Origin: Anaerococcus octavius
GTDB taxonomy: Bacteria > Bacillota > Clostridia > Tissierellales > Peptoniphilaceae
Length of the DNA stretch: 64,000 nucleotides
Assembly (NCBI RefSeq): GCF_900445265.1
Contig: NZ_UFTA01000002.1
Coordinates: 1,798,001-1,862,000 of the forward strand
Direction of reading: 5' to 3'
Shown: positions 7,960 through 16,373 of the stretch, one piece after another
Position numbering within the stretch: position 1 is the stretch's first letter
Layout: every line of letters begins with the position of its first letter
Notes under the pieces: generated by a model
What the model saw: the letters and a program-made list of their open reading frames with translations, nothing else
Database searches by the model: none
What the model was told of the DNA's origin: nothing
Program-made: the position numbers and the translations under genes

Positions 7960-8643
7960 ATGCAATCAATTGAAAATATGTTAGCTTATGCAAAAAGTCA
8001 ACATAGAAAAGTTGGATATTCTATGGCTTATCCAGCAAGGTTGGGTCCAAGTTATCTTGACTGCTCATCATTTGTATATTTTGCACTGATAGCTGGGGGC
8101 TTTTTGCCCCAGGCTACTGTGATTGGAAATACTGAAAGTCTTTTTAAATTAAAAGGAACAGTTTTAGAAGAGATATACTCTTATGAGCAAATAATTCCTG
8201 GAGATATTTTTATAAGAGGCATAGAAGGCAGGACCTATGGAGCAAATGGCCATACAGGTATTTTCCTAAAAAAAGGTGAAATTATCCATTGCAACGCAGT
8301 AAATGCAACAGTAAGTATAAATGGAGAATCAAACTTTTTAAGGTATTTTTTAGATTGCAAAAGAAGTCCACATGAAAGATACTTTAGACCAGTTATAAAA
8401 AATAAAACATATAATAAACACAAATCAGGAACGGCAATAGTTTATGCCACTACTTATGTAAGAGCATATCCCAGTACAAAGGCTCAAATAGTTGCAAGCT
8501 ATCATAGAGGCCAAAAAATAAAATACGATCAAATAATAATTGCAAATGGCTACCACTGGCTTTCCTATATTGGAAATAATAGTGGTAGGCGTAGGTATGT
8601 AGCCTATAAAGATAGCAAAGGCAATCAATGGATGGATATATAA
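7960..8643 (+). CDS. phage-type peptidoglycan amidohydrolase (Amidase_5-like) with C-terminal SH3-type domain
   Basis: The first 140 residues resemble the Amidase_5/NlpC-P60 endolysin fold. The catalytic cysteine is in LDCSSFVYFAL near residue 35 and the histidine is in NGHTGIFL near residue 103. After a short linker, residues about 155-227 look like an SH3b wall-binding domain (YVRAYPSTKAQIV, YHWLSYIG). There is no signal peptide, as expected for an endolysin exported by a holin. AAAGGAG precedes the ATG. Only the YvrJ-like gene beside it recalls a phage; no structural, integrase or replication genes are present, so this is probably a domesticated or decaying lysis remnant. Confidence 0.8.
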   Translation: MQSIENMLAYAKSQHRKVGYSMAYPARLGPSYLDCSSFVYFALIAGGFLPQATVIGNTESLFKLKGTVLEEIYSYEQIIPGDIFIRGIEGRTYGANGHTGIFLKKGEIIHCNAVNATVSINGESNFLRYFLDCKRSPHERYFRPVIKNKTYNKHKSGTAIVYATTYVRAYPSTKAQIVASYHRGQKIKYDQIIIANGYHWLSYIGNNSGRRRYVAYKDSKGNQWMDI

Positions 8644-8660
8644 TCCGTCCATTTTTTTAT
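8628..8660 (+). terminator. terminator overlapping the endolysin stop
   Basis: ATGGATGGA (8628-8636) pairs with TCCGTCCAT (8644-8652), with one T-G wobble, and seven T follow. The stop codon TAA lies in the loop. Confidence 0.85.
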
Positions 8661-8687
8661 TGACAAATATAAATTACATTATATATA
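8660..8687 (+). promoter_or_regulatory. promoter upstream of the 603-residue surface protein
   Basis: TTGACA (8660-8665), 16 bases, TATATA (8682-8687). A second possible -10, TATAAT at about 8700, lies in the same AT-rich stretch. The leader would exceed 100 nt. Confidence 0.5.
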
Positions 8688-8803
8688 TAAATAAATATAG
8701 TATAATCCCAATTTTCCTAATACAACAAAATTTCTTGGCTAGTTTTAAATTATTAAATACAATACAATAAAGTTATAAATAATAAATAACAGAGAGGAAA
8801 ACT

Positions 8804-10615
8804 ATGAAAAAGAAAAGTATCTTAATCGCCAGCTTATCACTTGGTTTAATATTTGGAATAGCAAATACCCCTACATATGCATCAGCTAACGAAATTACCC
8901 AAGAGCAAAAAGATGAATTTCATAGAAGAAAAACGGACGAAGTATTGGCTCAGCTAAAAGCAAAAGATAAAGATGCAGCTGCTAATCTGTTAGCAGCTCA
9001 AAAAGAGCTTGAATCAGAAAAAGATAATTTAAGCAAAAAAGAAGAAGAGCTAGGTAATTTAGAAAAAGCAAAAATAGAAAAGGAAAATCAACTTGATCAA
9101 TCAAAAGAAAATAATGACTCGGAAGAGGTGATTAATAAACTTCAAAATGAGCTTGATCAAATAAACAATGATATTAATCAAAAAAATGAAGAAATTACCT
9201 TGTTAAATCAATCTATAAAAGAAAAAGATGATAAAGTTAATTTACTTGATAAAGAAAAATTTAGAATACATAGACTATCAGATGACTACAGCCACGCTAC
9301 AAATGGAGATCCATTTCTATTAGATAAAGCAGAAGCAAGATATGACATCAGAGGATATGAAATACAAGGCTTGATTAATGAATATGAAAGAAATACTTAC
9401 ATTAATGAAGTAAATGTCACACAAAATAAGGAAGAACTAGAAGCCAAATTAGCAGAAATTAAAGGTAAAATAGGCATAGCTGGAGAAAGCACTCCAGAAA
9501 AAGAAAAAGAAGTGTTAAATAAAACAAAAGAAGATGCTCTCTCAAAACTCAATGAAAAAGAAAATCTAAGCCAAGAACAAAAAGAAGATTTCAAAGTAAA
9601 AATCGAATCAGTAGAAAACATTGAAGACTTAAAAACTATAAATAAAGAAGTAGAAAAAGCAGAAGCGGATGCAAAAGCTAAGAAAGATGCTGAAAAGCTC
9701 AAAGCATTTAAAGAATCTTCTAAAAGAAATATAGAAAAAAAAGAATATTTAAGCCAAGAAAATAAAAAAGAATTGTTAGATCAAATTGAATCGGCAGAAA
9801 CATTAGAAAAAATTGAAGCAATCTTAAAAGAAGCTGATTTAGCAGATAAAAAAACAAAAGAAGAAAAAGATAATTCAGAAGTAGCTAAAAAGTTAGAGTC
9901 ATCTAAAGAATCTGCCAAGCAAAATATAGAAAGCAAAGACCATCTTACTCCAGAACAAATAAAAGAATTTAAAAATCAAGTGGATTCTGCAGAAAGTGTT
10001 GAAAAAATAAATGAAATATTAGATAAAGTTGGAGCAGCAGATAAGAAATCTCAAAAAGAAAAAGAAGAAAAAACTTTAGAAAAATCTAAAAAAGAGATAA
10101 AAGATAAATTAAACAATAATAATTTAGACCAAGATGATAAAGAATCATTTGCTAAAAAAATTGACCAAGCTTCAAATCTTGAAATCTTAAAAAATATAGA
10201 AGAACAAATCAACGCAGCTAGTAAAAAACAAGGTAAAACTGATAAGAATAATAAAGATAGTTCTAAATTAGATAATAAAGAAGAAAAGACAAGTAAGCCA
10301 GCAATAAAATCCTTAGACCCTATAAAAGAAAATACTACAAGTAAAGAAGATACTATAATAGTTGCACAATCTTTTAGATATATTAAAAAAGGTAGTTACA
10401 AAGTATCTGACCTAAAAGCTAAACGTGATAGATTAGAAAAATCAATAGATGCTAACAAGGCAACGGTTAGAGCCATACAATTATTAGAAGAATTAGCACC
10501 AAGAACAGTTGCCAAAAATCGCAGTAAAGTTGATAAATTGCTAAAAGAGTCTCAAAGATTACTCAAAGAAGCAAGCTATGCTTTAGACGAGTATAACTAC
10601 CTATTAAGTAAATAA
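8804..10615 (+). CDS. secreted coiled-coil surface protein with four GA-like three-helix repeats
   Basis: The product has 603 residues. A signal peptide (KKKSILIASLSLGLIFGIA, cleavage near residues 25-28) is followed by a coiled coil (about 40-155) and a short non-repetitive region. Four repeats of about 50-65 residues (about 238-480) each have the form AK..A...I.....L[ST].E......I..A...E.I..I. They resemble GA/albumin-binding-type or DUF1542-like helical modules known from Gram-positive surface proteins. A Lys/Asp-rich linker leads to a C-terminal helical domain (about 520-603) with LLEELAPRTVAKNRSKVDKL, related to a block in the 474-residue protein at 14949-16373. No LPXTG-type tail or membrane anchor is seen, so it is either released or held non-covalently. 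Host-protein binding is an inference. Confidence 0.7.
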   Translation: MKKKSILIASLSLGLIFGIANTPTYASANEITQEQKDEFHRRKTDEVLAQLKAKDKDAAANLLAAQKELESEKDNLSKKEEELGNLEKAKIEKENQLDQSKENNDSEEVINKLQNELDQINNDINQKNEEITLLNQSIKEKDDKVNLLDKEKFRIHRLSDDYSHATNGDPFLLDKAEARYDIRGYEIQGLINEYERNTYINEVNVTQNKEELEAKLAEIKGKIGIAGESTPEKEKEVLNKTKEDALSKLNEKENLSQEQKEDFKVKIESVENIEDLKTINKEVEKAEADAKAKKDAEKLKAFKESSKRNIEKKEYLSQENKKELLDQIESAETLEKIEAILKEADLADKKTKEEKDNSEVAKKLESSKESAKQNIESKDHLTPEQIKEFKNQVDSAESVEKINEILDKVGAADKKSQKEKEEKTLEKSKKEIKDKLNNNNLDQDDKESFAKKIDQASNLEILKNIEEQINAASKKQGKTDKNNKDSSKLDNKEEKTSKPAIKSLDPIKENTTSKEDTIIVAQSFRYIKKGSYKVSDLKAKRDRLEKSIDANKATVRAIQLLEELAPRTVAKNRSKVDKLLKESQRLLKEASYALDEYNYLLSK

Positions 10616-10696
10616 AGATTTATAAATTGCAAAAATGGGTAATTATCAATAAAATAGATATAAAGATAATCTTAAAATACAAAAAGGAGAAAACCG

Positions 10697-11443
10697 ATGA
10701 ATAAAAAATTATTAACTGCAGCTTTATCAGCTACATTAGTACTTGGTGCAGGTGTACAAAATGTACATGCTGATGAAGTAACTATCCCAACAGCACCAGA
10801 AGATAAGCAAACAGTAAATACAACAACAGGTGGAGTGGCAAACACAGAATCAGTAGAAAATGAAAAAATAAAAACATCAAGCACCCTTGATCCAAATGCA
10901 ACACCAGAAGATGGCGATACAAAAGAAAATCCATCAAAAGGTGAAAAAGAAGAAACCAACAAAAAAGACAACAAAGATCAAGCTCCACAAGATAAAGAAA
11001 ATAATAAAGATAATAAAGACAACAAAGAAAAAAAACCAGCAGATACTGGCAAAAAAGAGTATCCAGCAAAAGAAAACACAGATAATAACAAAGATAACAA
11101 AGACAATAAAGATAACAAAAAAAATGAACCAGCAAACGGCGGCAAGAAAGTCTTCCCAGCGGAAAAAGAAAATACCAAAGAAAAAAAACCAGCAAATGGT
11201 GGCAAAAAGATCTTCCCAGGACAAAAAGAAGACAAGAAAAACGACGATAAAAATAACAAACCAAACGATAAAGTAAAAGTCTTCCCAGCAAAAGGCAAAA
11301 AAGAAGACAAGAAAGACGATAAAAAAGAAGACAAAAACGCTGGAGAAAATCCAAAAACAGGTATAGCAACAGCAGGAGTACTAGCAGCGACAGCTTCATT
11401 AGCATCAGCAGGATATGCTGTTACAAAAAAAAGAAATAAATAA
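10697..11443 (+). CDS. cell-wall protein with Lys/Asn/Asp-rich repeats and an NPKTG sorting signal
   Basis: This 248-residue protein has a signal peptide ending near VHADE (cleavage about residue 25) and a long low-complexity region. In that region a unit of the type KKPANGGKKIFPG is repeated four to five times (variants EYPAK, VFPAE, IFPGQ, VFPAK) between runs of Lys/Asn/Asp. The C terminus is a sorting signal: NPKTG, a hydrophobic stretch (IATAGVLAATASLASAGYAV) and the basic tail TKKRNK. The motif is NPKTG rather than LPXTG. The ribosome site AAAAGGAG is good. The gene lies 81 bp after the GA-like protein and a terminator follows it. The strongly biased composition produces several spurious long frames on both strands. 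Confidence 0.75.
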   Translation: MNKKLLTAALSATLVLGAGVQNVHADEVTIPTAPEDKQTVNTTTGGVANTESVENEKIKTSSTLDPNATPEDGDTKENPSKGEKEETNKKDNKDQAPQDKENNKDNKDNKEKKPADTGKKEYPAKENTDNNKDNKDNKDNKKNEPANGGKKVFPAEKENTKEKKPANGGKKIFPGQKEDKKNDDKNNKPNDKVKVFPAKGKKEDKKDDKKEDKNAGENPKTGIATAGVLAATASLASAGYAVTKKRNK

Positions 11444-11452
11444 TATTGTAAT

Positions 11453-11478
11453 AAAAGAGGGGGTTACTTTAAAACCTC
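11453..11478 (+). terminator. rho-independent terminator
   Basis: AAAGAGGGGGTT pairs imperfectly with AACCTCTCTTT, followed by a run of seven T, directly after the NPKTG protein gene. Confidence 0.75.
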
Positions 11479-12532
11479 TCTTTTTTTGTGTAGGTATATA
11501 ATTAAGGAGATGGATAAACAATAAGGACTGCACAAGAAAAAGAAAGTTTTTTCATTTGTAATCTTGACCGTAGTCGAGAGGTATACCTAAGAGTCAGATA
11601 TTCCCAACCGTAGCAATAAAAAAATCGCATCATCCTACATTCTGCTAATAAGAAAACCAACTAAAAACAAAGCAAACACCACGCTTGTCATCTCGAGCAT
11701 ATCCGAGAGATCTACATAAGAATGAGATATCCATAAACGTAGCCATAAAAAAAATAAAACCATTAATAAAAAAATAAATCCTAACAATCCCATAGCTTTA
11801 AAAAAGATTTCTCCACTACGCAAGCAAAAGCTTCCTCCAGTCGAAATGACAATAGGGGGATCATTATAAAAGTAGGAGAATAATATTGTAGGTAAAACTT
11901 ATATAAATAAAAAATAGAAAAATAAGAAAAAAGAAACTACAAAATATTTTAATTCTACATTCTGCTAATAAGAAAACCAACTAAAAACAAAGCAAACACC
12001 ACGCTTGCCATCTCGAGCGTAGCCGAGAGATCTACCTAAGAGTCAGATATCTATAAACATAGCCATAAAAAATAAGACCATTAATAAAAAAAGAAACCTA
12101 ACAATCACATATCTATAAGAAAGATTTCTCCACTACGCAAGCAAAAACTTCCTCCAGTCGAAATGACAATAGGGGGAGTCATTATAAAAGTAGGAGAATA
12201 ATATTGTAGGTAAAACGTATATAAATAAAAATAGAAATATAAGAAAAAAAGAAACTACAAAATATTTTAATTCTAAATTCTGCTAATAAGAAAACCAACT
12301 AAAAACAAAGCAACACCACGCTTGTCATCTCGAGCGTAGCCGAGAGATCTACATAAGAGTCAGATATTCATAAACGTAGCCATAAAAAAAATAAAACCAT
12401 TAATAAAAAAATAAATCCTAACAATCACATATCTATAAGAAAGATTTCTCCACTACGCAAGCAAAAGCTTCCTCCAGTCGAAATGACAATGGGGGAGTCA
12501 TTATAAAAGTAGAAAACAACCTTATAAAAAAA
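11479..12532. repeat. dispersed-repeat cluster 3 with a three-copy tandem array of about 319 bp
   Basis: No gene is seen. After a diverged B unit (11553-11625) come three tandem copies of a block of about 319 bp, each starting at TCTGCTAATAAGAAAACCAA (11641, 11961, 12279). Each copy holds a B unit (11685-11714, about 12003-12034, 12322-12353) and an A unit (11805-11853, 12122-12171, 12442-12490) plus a shared flank (GGTAAAAC and AT-rich sequence). The three copies are nearly identical over long stretches, which points to recent amplification. Small frames here are translations of the repeat and are not genes. Confidence 0.92.
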
Positions 12533-12566
12533 TCACAAAAAAACTAGGTTACTAACCTAGTTTTAA
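12533..12566 (-). terminator. terminator of the tail-anchored protein gene
   Basis: The palindrome AAAACTAGGTT (12540-12550) / AACCTAGTTTT (12554-12564) is followed on the minus strand by a T run. It lies just past the stop codon at 12588. Confidence 0.85.
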
Positions 12567-12587
12567 ATCTATTATCCAAACTCAATA

Positions 12588-13307
12588 TTACCAAAATCCC
12601 TTTTCATCATCTCTTATCAACCACACTGCACCAGCGATAGCGGCTATACCCAAGGCTATTTTTTTGATAGGCAAAGCATTTTTTCTGTCTCTCGCTTGAT
12701 TTTTATAATGTCTTTTTATACTATAAATATCTGTTTGATAAGGTCTTGTTAGATAAAGTTTATTATCTCTAAAATCATTTCCATAATATACACCATCCAA
12801 TTGATAATCAGTAGTTATATCTCCGCTACTTTCTTTGTTTAGATCTCTTTCTAATATAGAATGATCAGTATCAACTAACTTTTGCCTTTCTTCAACAATT
12901 GACTCTGGGTTTTCAATAGTTCTTTCAATGCTAGATTCTTTATAAACCACATCTCCATTGTCAGCTTTGATAACCACCTTTGTATCCTCAGGTACAACAC
13001 GGCGACTTTCTATAACAGCTTTTTTACTTGGTACAGTTTTTTTAGGATGCTCTTCAACCACAGCACTTTTTTCACTTTCGCTTACCTTAGCTGTAGGCAC
13101 ACTGGTTCTAATTTCTTTGACATCTACGTCATCATCTACACCACCAAAACCAAAACCAGTATAAAGCTCTTGACCACGTTCAAGATCTTTATCCTTTGCA
13201 TCATTTAAAGGTCTATCATTTGCCTTAGGAGTCTCGTCAAGTTCATCAATATCTTTGCTTTGGTCAACAGAACTAGCTCCCTTTTGCTTATTATCTAAAT
13301 CAGCCAT
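12588..13307 (-). CDS. tail-anchored acidic protein, unknown function
   Basis: The 239-residue product starts at ATG 13307, seven bases after AGGAGG; a GTG directly before it is less well spaced. There is no signal peptide. Residues 1-90 are rich in Asp, Lys and Ser and look disordered. The middle (about 95-165) has a basic patch (PSKKAVIESRRVVPEDTK) and the C-terminal third is Tyr-rich. The last 25 residues hold one membrane segment (IALGIAAIAGAVWLI) followed by RDDEKGFW, which suggests a C-terminal membrane anchor with the bulk in the cytoplasm. No family is recognised. The gene stands alone between repeat clusters. Confidence 0.7.
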   Translation of the reverse strand: MADLDNKQKGASSVDQSKDIDELDETPKANDRPLNDAKDKDLERGQELYTGFGFGGVDDDVDVKEIRTSVPTAKVSESEKSAVVEEHPKKTVPSKKAVIESRRVVPEDTKVVIKADNGDVVYKESSIERTIENPESIVEERQKLVDTDHSILERDLNKESSGDITTDYQLDGVYYGNDFRDNKLYLTRPYQTDIYSIKRHYKNQARDRKNALPIKKIALGIAAIAGAVWLIRDDEKGFW

Positions 13308-13310
13308 CAC

Positions 13311-14021
13311 ACTTCCTCCTCAAATAGTTTAGAAAATATTAGTAAAATCTTGCTCTACTTTAATATATATATGAAACTTATACCCAATAAATGTCTAGAT
13401 ATGCCACTATGATAAATTTTTGTAAACATAGACATTTAATCACAATTGCAGTACACTTAATGTCGTATAAGACTATTAAAGACTTGCTGAAAATAATTAA
13501 TAGCGGCAGAAAATGAATTGCTATAGTGGAAATGACAATTAGGTGAAACATTACTCCAATAAGACTAAATCTTATAAACTAAAAACTTCGTATAAAGTAA
13601 AAAAGAAAGTAATTCTAAAAACAAAGCAATTCTCCAATTGTCATCTCGAGCGTAGCCGAGAGATCTACATAAGAGTGAGATATCCATAAATGTAGCCATT
13701 AAAAAAATAAAACCACTAATAAAAAAAATCCTAAGAATCACATAGCTTTAAAAAAGATTTCTCCACTACGCAAGCAAAAGCTTCCTCCAGTCGAAATGAC
13801 AATAGGGGAGTCATTATAAAAGTAGGAGAATAATCTTACAAACAAGAAACCTACATTCCATAAATAAGAAACCAACCCCAAAAACAAAGTAACACCACGC
13901 TTGTCATCTCGAGCGTAGCCGAGAGATCTACATAAGAGTCAGATATCCCAAACCGTAGCAATAAAACACATAAAAATAATAAATCAGACCCAGATCCACA
14001 CCTCACAGAAAGGAGCAATAT
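13311..14021. repeat. dispersed-repeat cluster 4
   Basis: After about 190 bases without recognisable content come a degenerate unit (13503-13539) and three clear ones: B at 13637-13669, A at 13755-13803, B at 13901-13931. Their spacers match those of the 319-bp array at 11.6-12.5 kb (for example AACACCACGCTTGTCATCTC), so this is a dispersed relative of the same composite. The last B tail ends only about 50 bases before the comK-like start codon, so the promoter of that gene must lie within or next to repeat sequence. Confidence 0.88.
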
Positions 14022-14558
14022 ATGCCAACAACTGATATCCAAATCATAGCCATCCTTCCAGAAGAAATCAAATCATTTGGCATAGGATCGCGTGTATATA
14101 CACCAACCACCACCCATCTTATAGAAGAAACGCCCACCCTTTTCCTCAACAAAATGTATAAAAAACGAGGAAAAAACAAAAAAGAGATGGATCAAATCAT
14201 CAAATATACCCTACAAATTAGCAAAAATATGCCCTACATCATCGATACCAGCCACGTATTTTTCGGATTCAAATACAGAAACGCTGTATATGACAGGGAA
14301 AGGAGAGGCTTTGCTAATGTTAGCTTTGTCGAAAAAATAGAAAATAGTGAGATTATCCTAACTACTGGCGAGAGCATTGCCACCCTCAATACCTTTGACA
14401 CCCTAAATACTAATAAGAATAACGCCAAAACCATGCTCTACCGCCAGCAGCTTATAGCTTCCTACGACTGGGCCGAGACACTAGATCAGATTAGAAATAC
14501 AGTTATGAGAGAAACTGGTCCAAGGCTGACAGAAGTAAGACAAAGTTTACTTGACTAA
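14022..14558 (+). CDS. ComK-like competence transcription factor
   Basis: The 178-residue product resembles ComK, the master activator of DNA-uptake genes in Bacillus. IIAILPEEI near residue 9 corresponds to TIAVLPEEI of ComK. MPYIIDTSHVFFGF near residue 70 corresponds to the conserved PPIMVDPSNQIFLFP region. The stretch VEKIENSEIILTTGESIATL followed by an Asn-rich segment corresponds to the ComK stretch ending in SYNSFENQ. The start has AAAGGAG. The gene is richer in C and G (CGCCAGCAGC, GACTGGGCCGAG) than its neighbours and sits directly after a repeat cluster. The assignment rests on remembered family features; no competence structural genes are in the window. Confidence 0.6.
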   Translation: MPTTDIQIIAILPEEIKSFGIGSRVYTPTTTHLIEETPTLFLNKMYKKRGKNKKEMDQIIKYTLQISKNMPYIIDTSHVFFGFKYRNAVYDRERRGFANVSFVEKIENSEIILTTGESIATLNTFDTLNTNKNNAKTMLYRQQLIASYDWAETLDQIRNTVMRETGPRLTEVRQSLLD

Positions 14559-14846
14559 CTAGCAAAATCTGCTAAAATAAATATAACTATCAATATCTTT
14601 ATGGGTGATAACCACAAACATGAGTGCAAAATATCGATAGTTATAAACCAAAATAAGCAAATATGTAGGTTGATATTTTCTAGAATTGCAAATAATTTAG
14701 AAATATTGACTACATAAATAAAGCTTATCAAAACACTCATCAATATTACAATCAGTAAAAATCACATATTCACTGTAAACTTGTGGTAAATATGGAGATA
14801 TTTGTAAGTATATTTTTTAGAAATATTGATATTTTTACCAAATGTG
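14559..14846. other. intergenic region with a 15-bp inverted repeat
   Basis: No gene is seen. TATAACTATC-A-ATAT (14582-14596) pairs with ATATCGATAGTTATA (14631-14645), one mismatch in 15, around a 34-base loop that holds a small GGT-GATA-ACC hairpin. Neither strand has a T tract after it, so it is not a standard terminator; an operator or a structured RNA are possible. The rest is AT-rich leader sequence. Confidence 0.5.
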
Positions 14847-14875
14847 TTGCAAAAGTGTAGGAGCTGGTGTAATAT
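14847..14875 (+). promoter_or_regulatory. promoter of the NAKTG surface protein
   Basis: TTGCAA (14847-14852), 17 bases, TAATAT (14870-14875). The leader is about 67 nt and carries the AAGGAG ribosome site. The strong codon bias of the gene agrees with high expression. Confidence 0.6.
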
Positions 14876-14948
14876 AGATAGTGTAAAGTGAGTACTATTT
14901 ATTACGCAAATAAAATAGTAGTTAAAAACTAACAAGGAGAATTTTACA

Positions 14949-16373
14949 ATGAAATTAAACAAAAGAATTGCATCAGGTGCATTAGCACTAGCATTAGTTA
15001 CTCCAGTAGTAGCAAACGCTGCAGAAGATACAACATATGTTACAACAACACTTCCAAAAGCAGTTACAGACAAAGTAGTTGTTGATGGAAAAACTTATAC
15101 AAAAGCTCAATTCCAAGAAGCTTTAAAACAAGCTAACAAAGACTACAATGAATACCTAGCAGCTAAAGCAGAAGCTGATAACTTAGAAGAATCATTAAAA
15201 GTTGCTAAAGATAGATATAACAAAGCTTATGAAGCTTATAAAGCTGAAGATCTTAAAACAGAAGATGGCAAAAAAGTTGTAAAAGAAAAACAAACAAACT
15301 TTGATATTGCTTTAGAAAATCTTAACAACAAGGCTAAAGAAGAATTAAAAAAGGAAAACTTCTACTATGATGGAAAAAGTGTATCTATAGTTGAAGATAA
15401 TACAGCTAAATCTGAAGATTTAAAAGAAAAAGAAGTTAATGGAAAAGATGGTCTTGCAACAGGCGAATTTGACGAAGCTGTTGATAGAGCTAGAGAAGCT
15501 TACAAAGAATTAAAAGAAGCTGAAAAAAATGCTGATAAACCAGCAACAGATTCTGAAAAATACAGAGAATATACAGCAGCATCATATGAAAAAGATAGAC
15601 TTCAACAACAATACGATGCAGCTAAAGCTAAAGCAGATAAAGCTAAAGCTAAAAGCGATGCAAGCTTCAAAGCTTTAAATGCAATTGCTCAAGCTTACAA
15701 TGTTATTGTAGAAGCAACAAACAACGGAATCGCAGTTGTTGATAAAGATCAAAAACCATCTGATAAAGAAATTTCTGCTGAACAATTAGCTAAACTTCAA
15801 AAATCAATTGACAAAGCTAACGAAACATTAAAAGCAGTTGATTTATTAAAACAATTCGCTCCAAACACAGCTAAATTAAACACAGCTAAATTAGATGCAT
15901 TAGTAGCTGAACAAAAAGCAACAATCGCTAAAGCAGAAGCTATCATCAAAGGAGCTGACAAAAAAGTTGCTCTAATCTCTACAGCTTTCGCAGCTGAAGA
16001 ATCTAAAGAAGATTCTAAAGAAGAAGTAACTTCTGAAGACGTTGACGCACTAATCAAAGAATTAGACGACAACACAGATGCTATCAACAAAGAAATGGAA
16101 AATCTTGATAAACAAGTAAAAGACGAAGACGAAGAAAAACCAGCTGATAAAGACAAAGATAAAAAAGACGAAGAAAAACCAGCTGATAAAGAAGATAAAA
16201 AAGACGAAGATAAAAAAGAAGATAAAAAAGTTGAAAAAACAACAGTTGTAGAAAAATCAGCTAACAAAGCAGCTGGCTCAAACGCTAAAACAGGTATCGC
16301 TGGTGTAGCTGGCGTTGCAGGTGTATTAGCAGCAGCTTCAGTTGCTTACGCAGCAAGCAAAAAAAATAACTAA
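14949..16373 (+). CDS. abundant helical cell-wall protein with an NAKTG sorting-type tail
   Basis: This 474-residue protein has a signal peptide (ASGALALALVTPVVANAAE, cleavage near residue 25). Helical, Ala/Lys/Glu-rich segments cover about 35-330. One block (about 278-330) contains LLKQFAPNTAKLNTAKLDAL and is related to the C-terminal domain of the protein at 8804-10615. An acidic Asp/Lys/Glu-Pro linker with repeats of DEEKPADKDKDKKDEEKPAD follows (about 390-440). The C terminus is NAKTG, a hydrophobic Ala/Val/Gly stretch and the tail SKKNN, a shortened sorting signal that differs from LPXTG at the first two positions. Very uniform codon use (GCT, GAA, AAA, ACA) suggests strong expression. 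The ligand is unknown. Confidence 0.72.
   Translation: MKLNKRIASGALALALVTPVVANAAEDTTYVTTTLPKAVTDKVVVDGKTYTKAQFQEALKQANKDYNEYLAAKAEADNLEESLKVAKDRYNKAYEAYKAEDLKTEDGKKVVKEKQTNFDIALENLNNKAKEELKKENFYYDGKSVSIVEDNTAKSEDLKEKEVNGKDGLATGEFDEAVDRAREAYKELKEAEKNADKPATDSEKYREYTAASYEKDRLQQQYDAAKAKADKAKAKSDASFKALNAIAQAYNVIVEATNNGIAVVDKDQKPSDKEISAEQLAKLQKSIDKANETLKAVDLLKQFAPNTAKLNTAKLDALVAEQKATIAKAEAIIKGADKKVALISTAFAAEESKEDSKEEVTSEDVDALIKELDDNTDAINKEMENLDKQVKDEDEEKPADKDKDKKDEEKPADKEDKKDEDKKEDKKVEKTTVVEKSANKAAGSNAKTGIAGVAGVAGVLAAASVAYAASKKNN

Noticed and set aside
6726..8643. Prophage integrated at tRNA-Sec
   Set aside because: The lysis remnant lies on the 5' side of the tRNA, no integrase or att-type duplication of the tRNA 3' end is seen, and the tRNA 3' end adjoins selB.
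10782..11405. 207-codon minus-strand frame and 129-codon plus-strand frame inside the NPKTG protein gene
   Set aside because: Both are shadows of the biased Lys/Asn/Asp codons of the real gene and have low-complexity translations such as runs of Leu/Cys or Lys/Ile.
13503..13539. Independent operator-like element upstream of the tail-anchored protein gene
   Set aside because: It is a degenerate copy of the dispersed repeat (partial match to CTCCAGTCGAAATGACAAT) rather than a separate signal.
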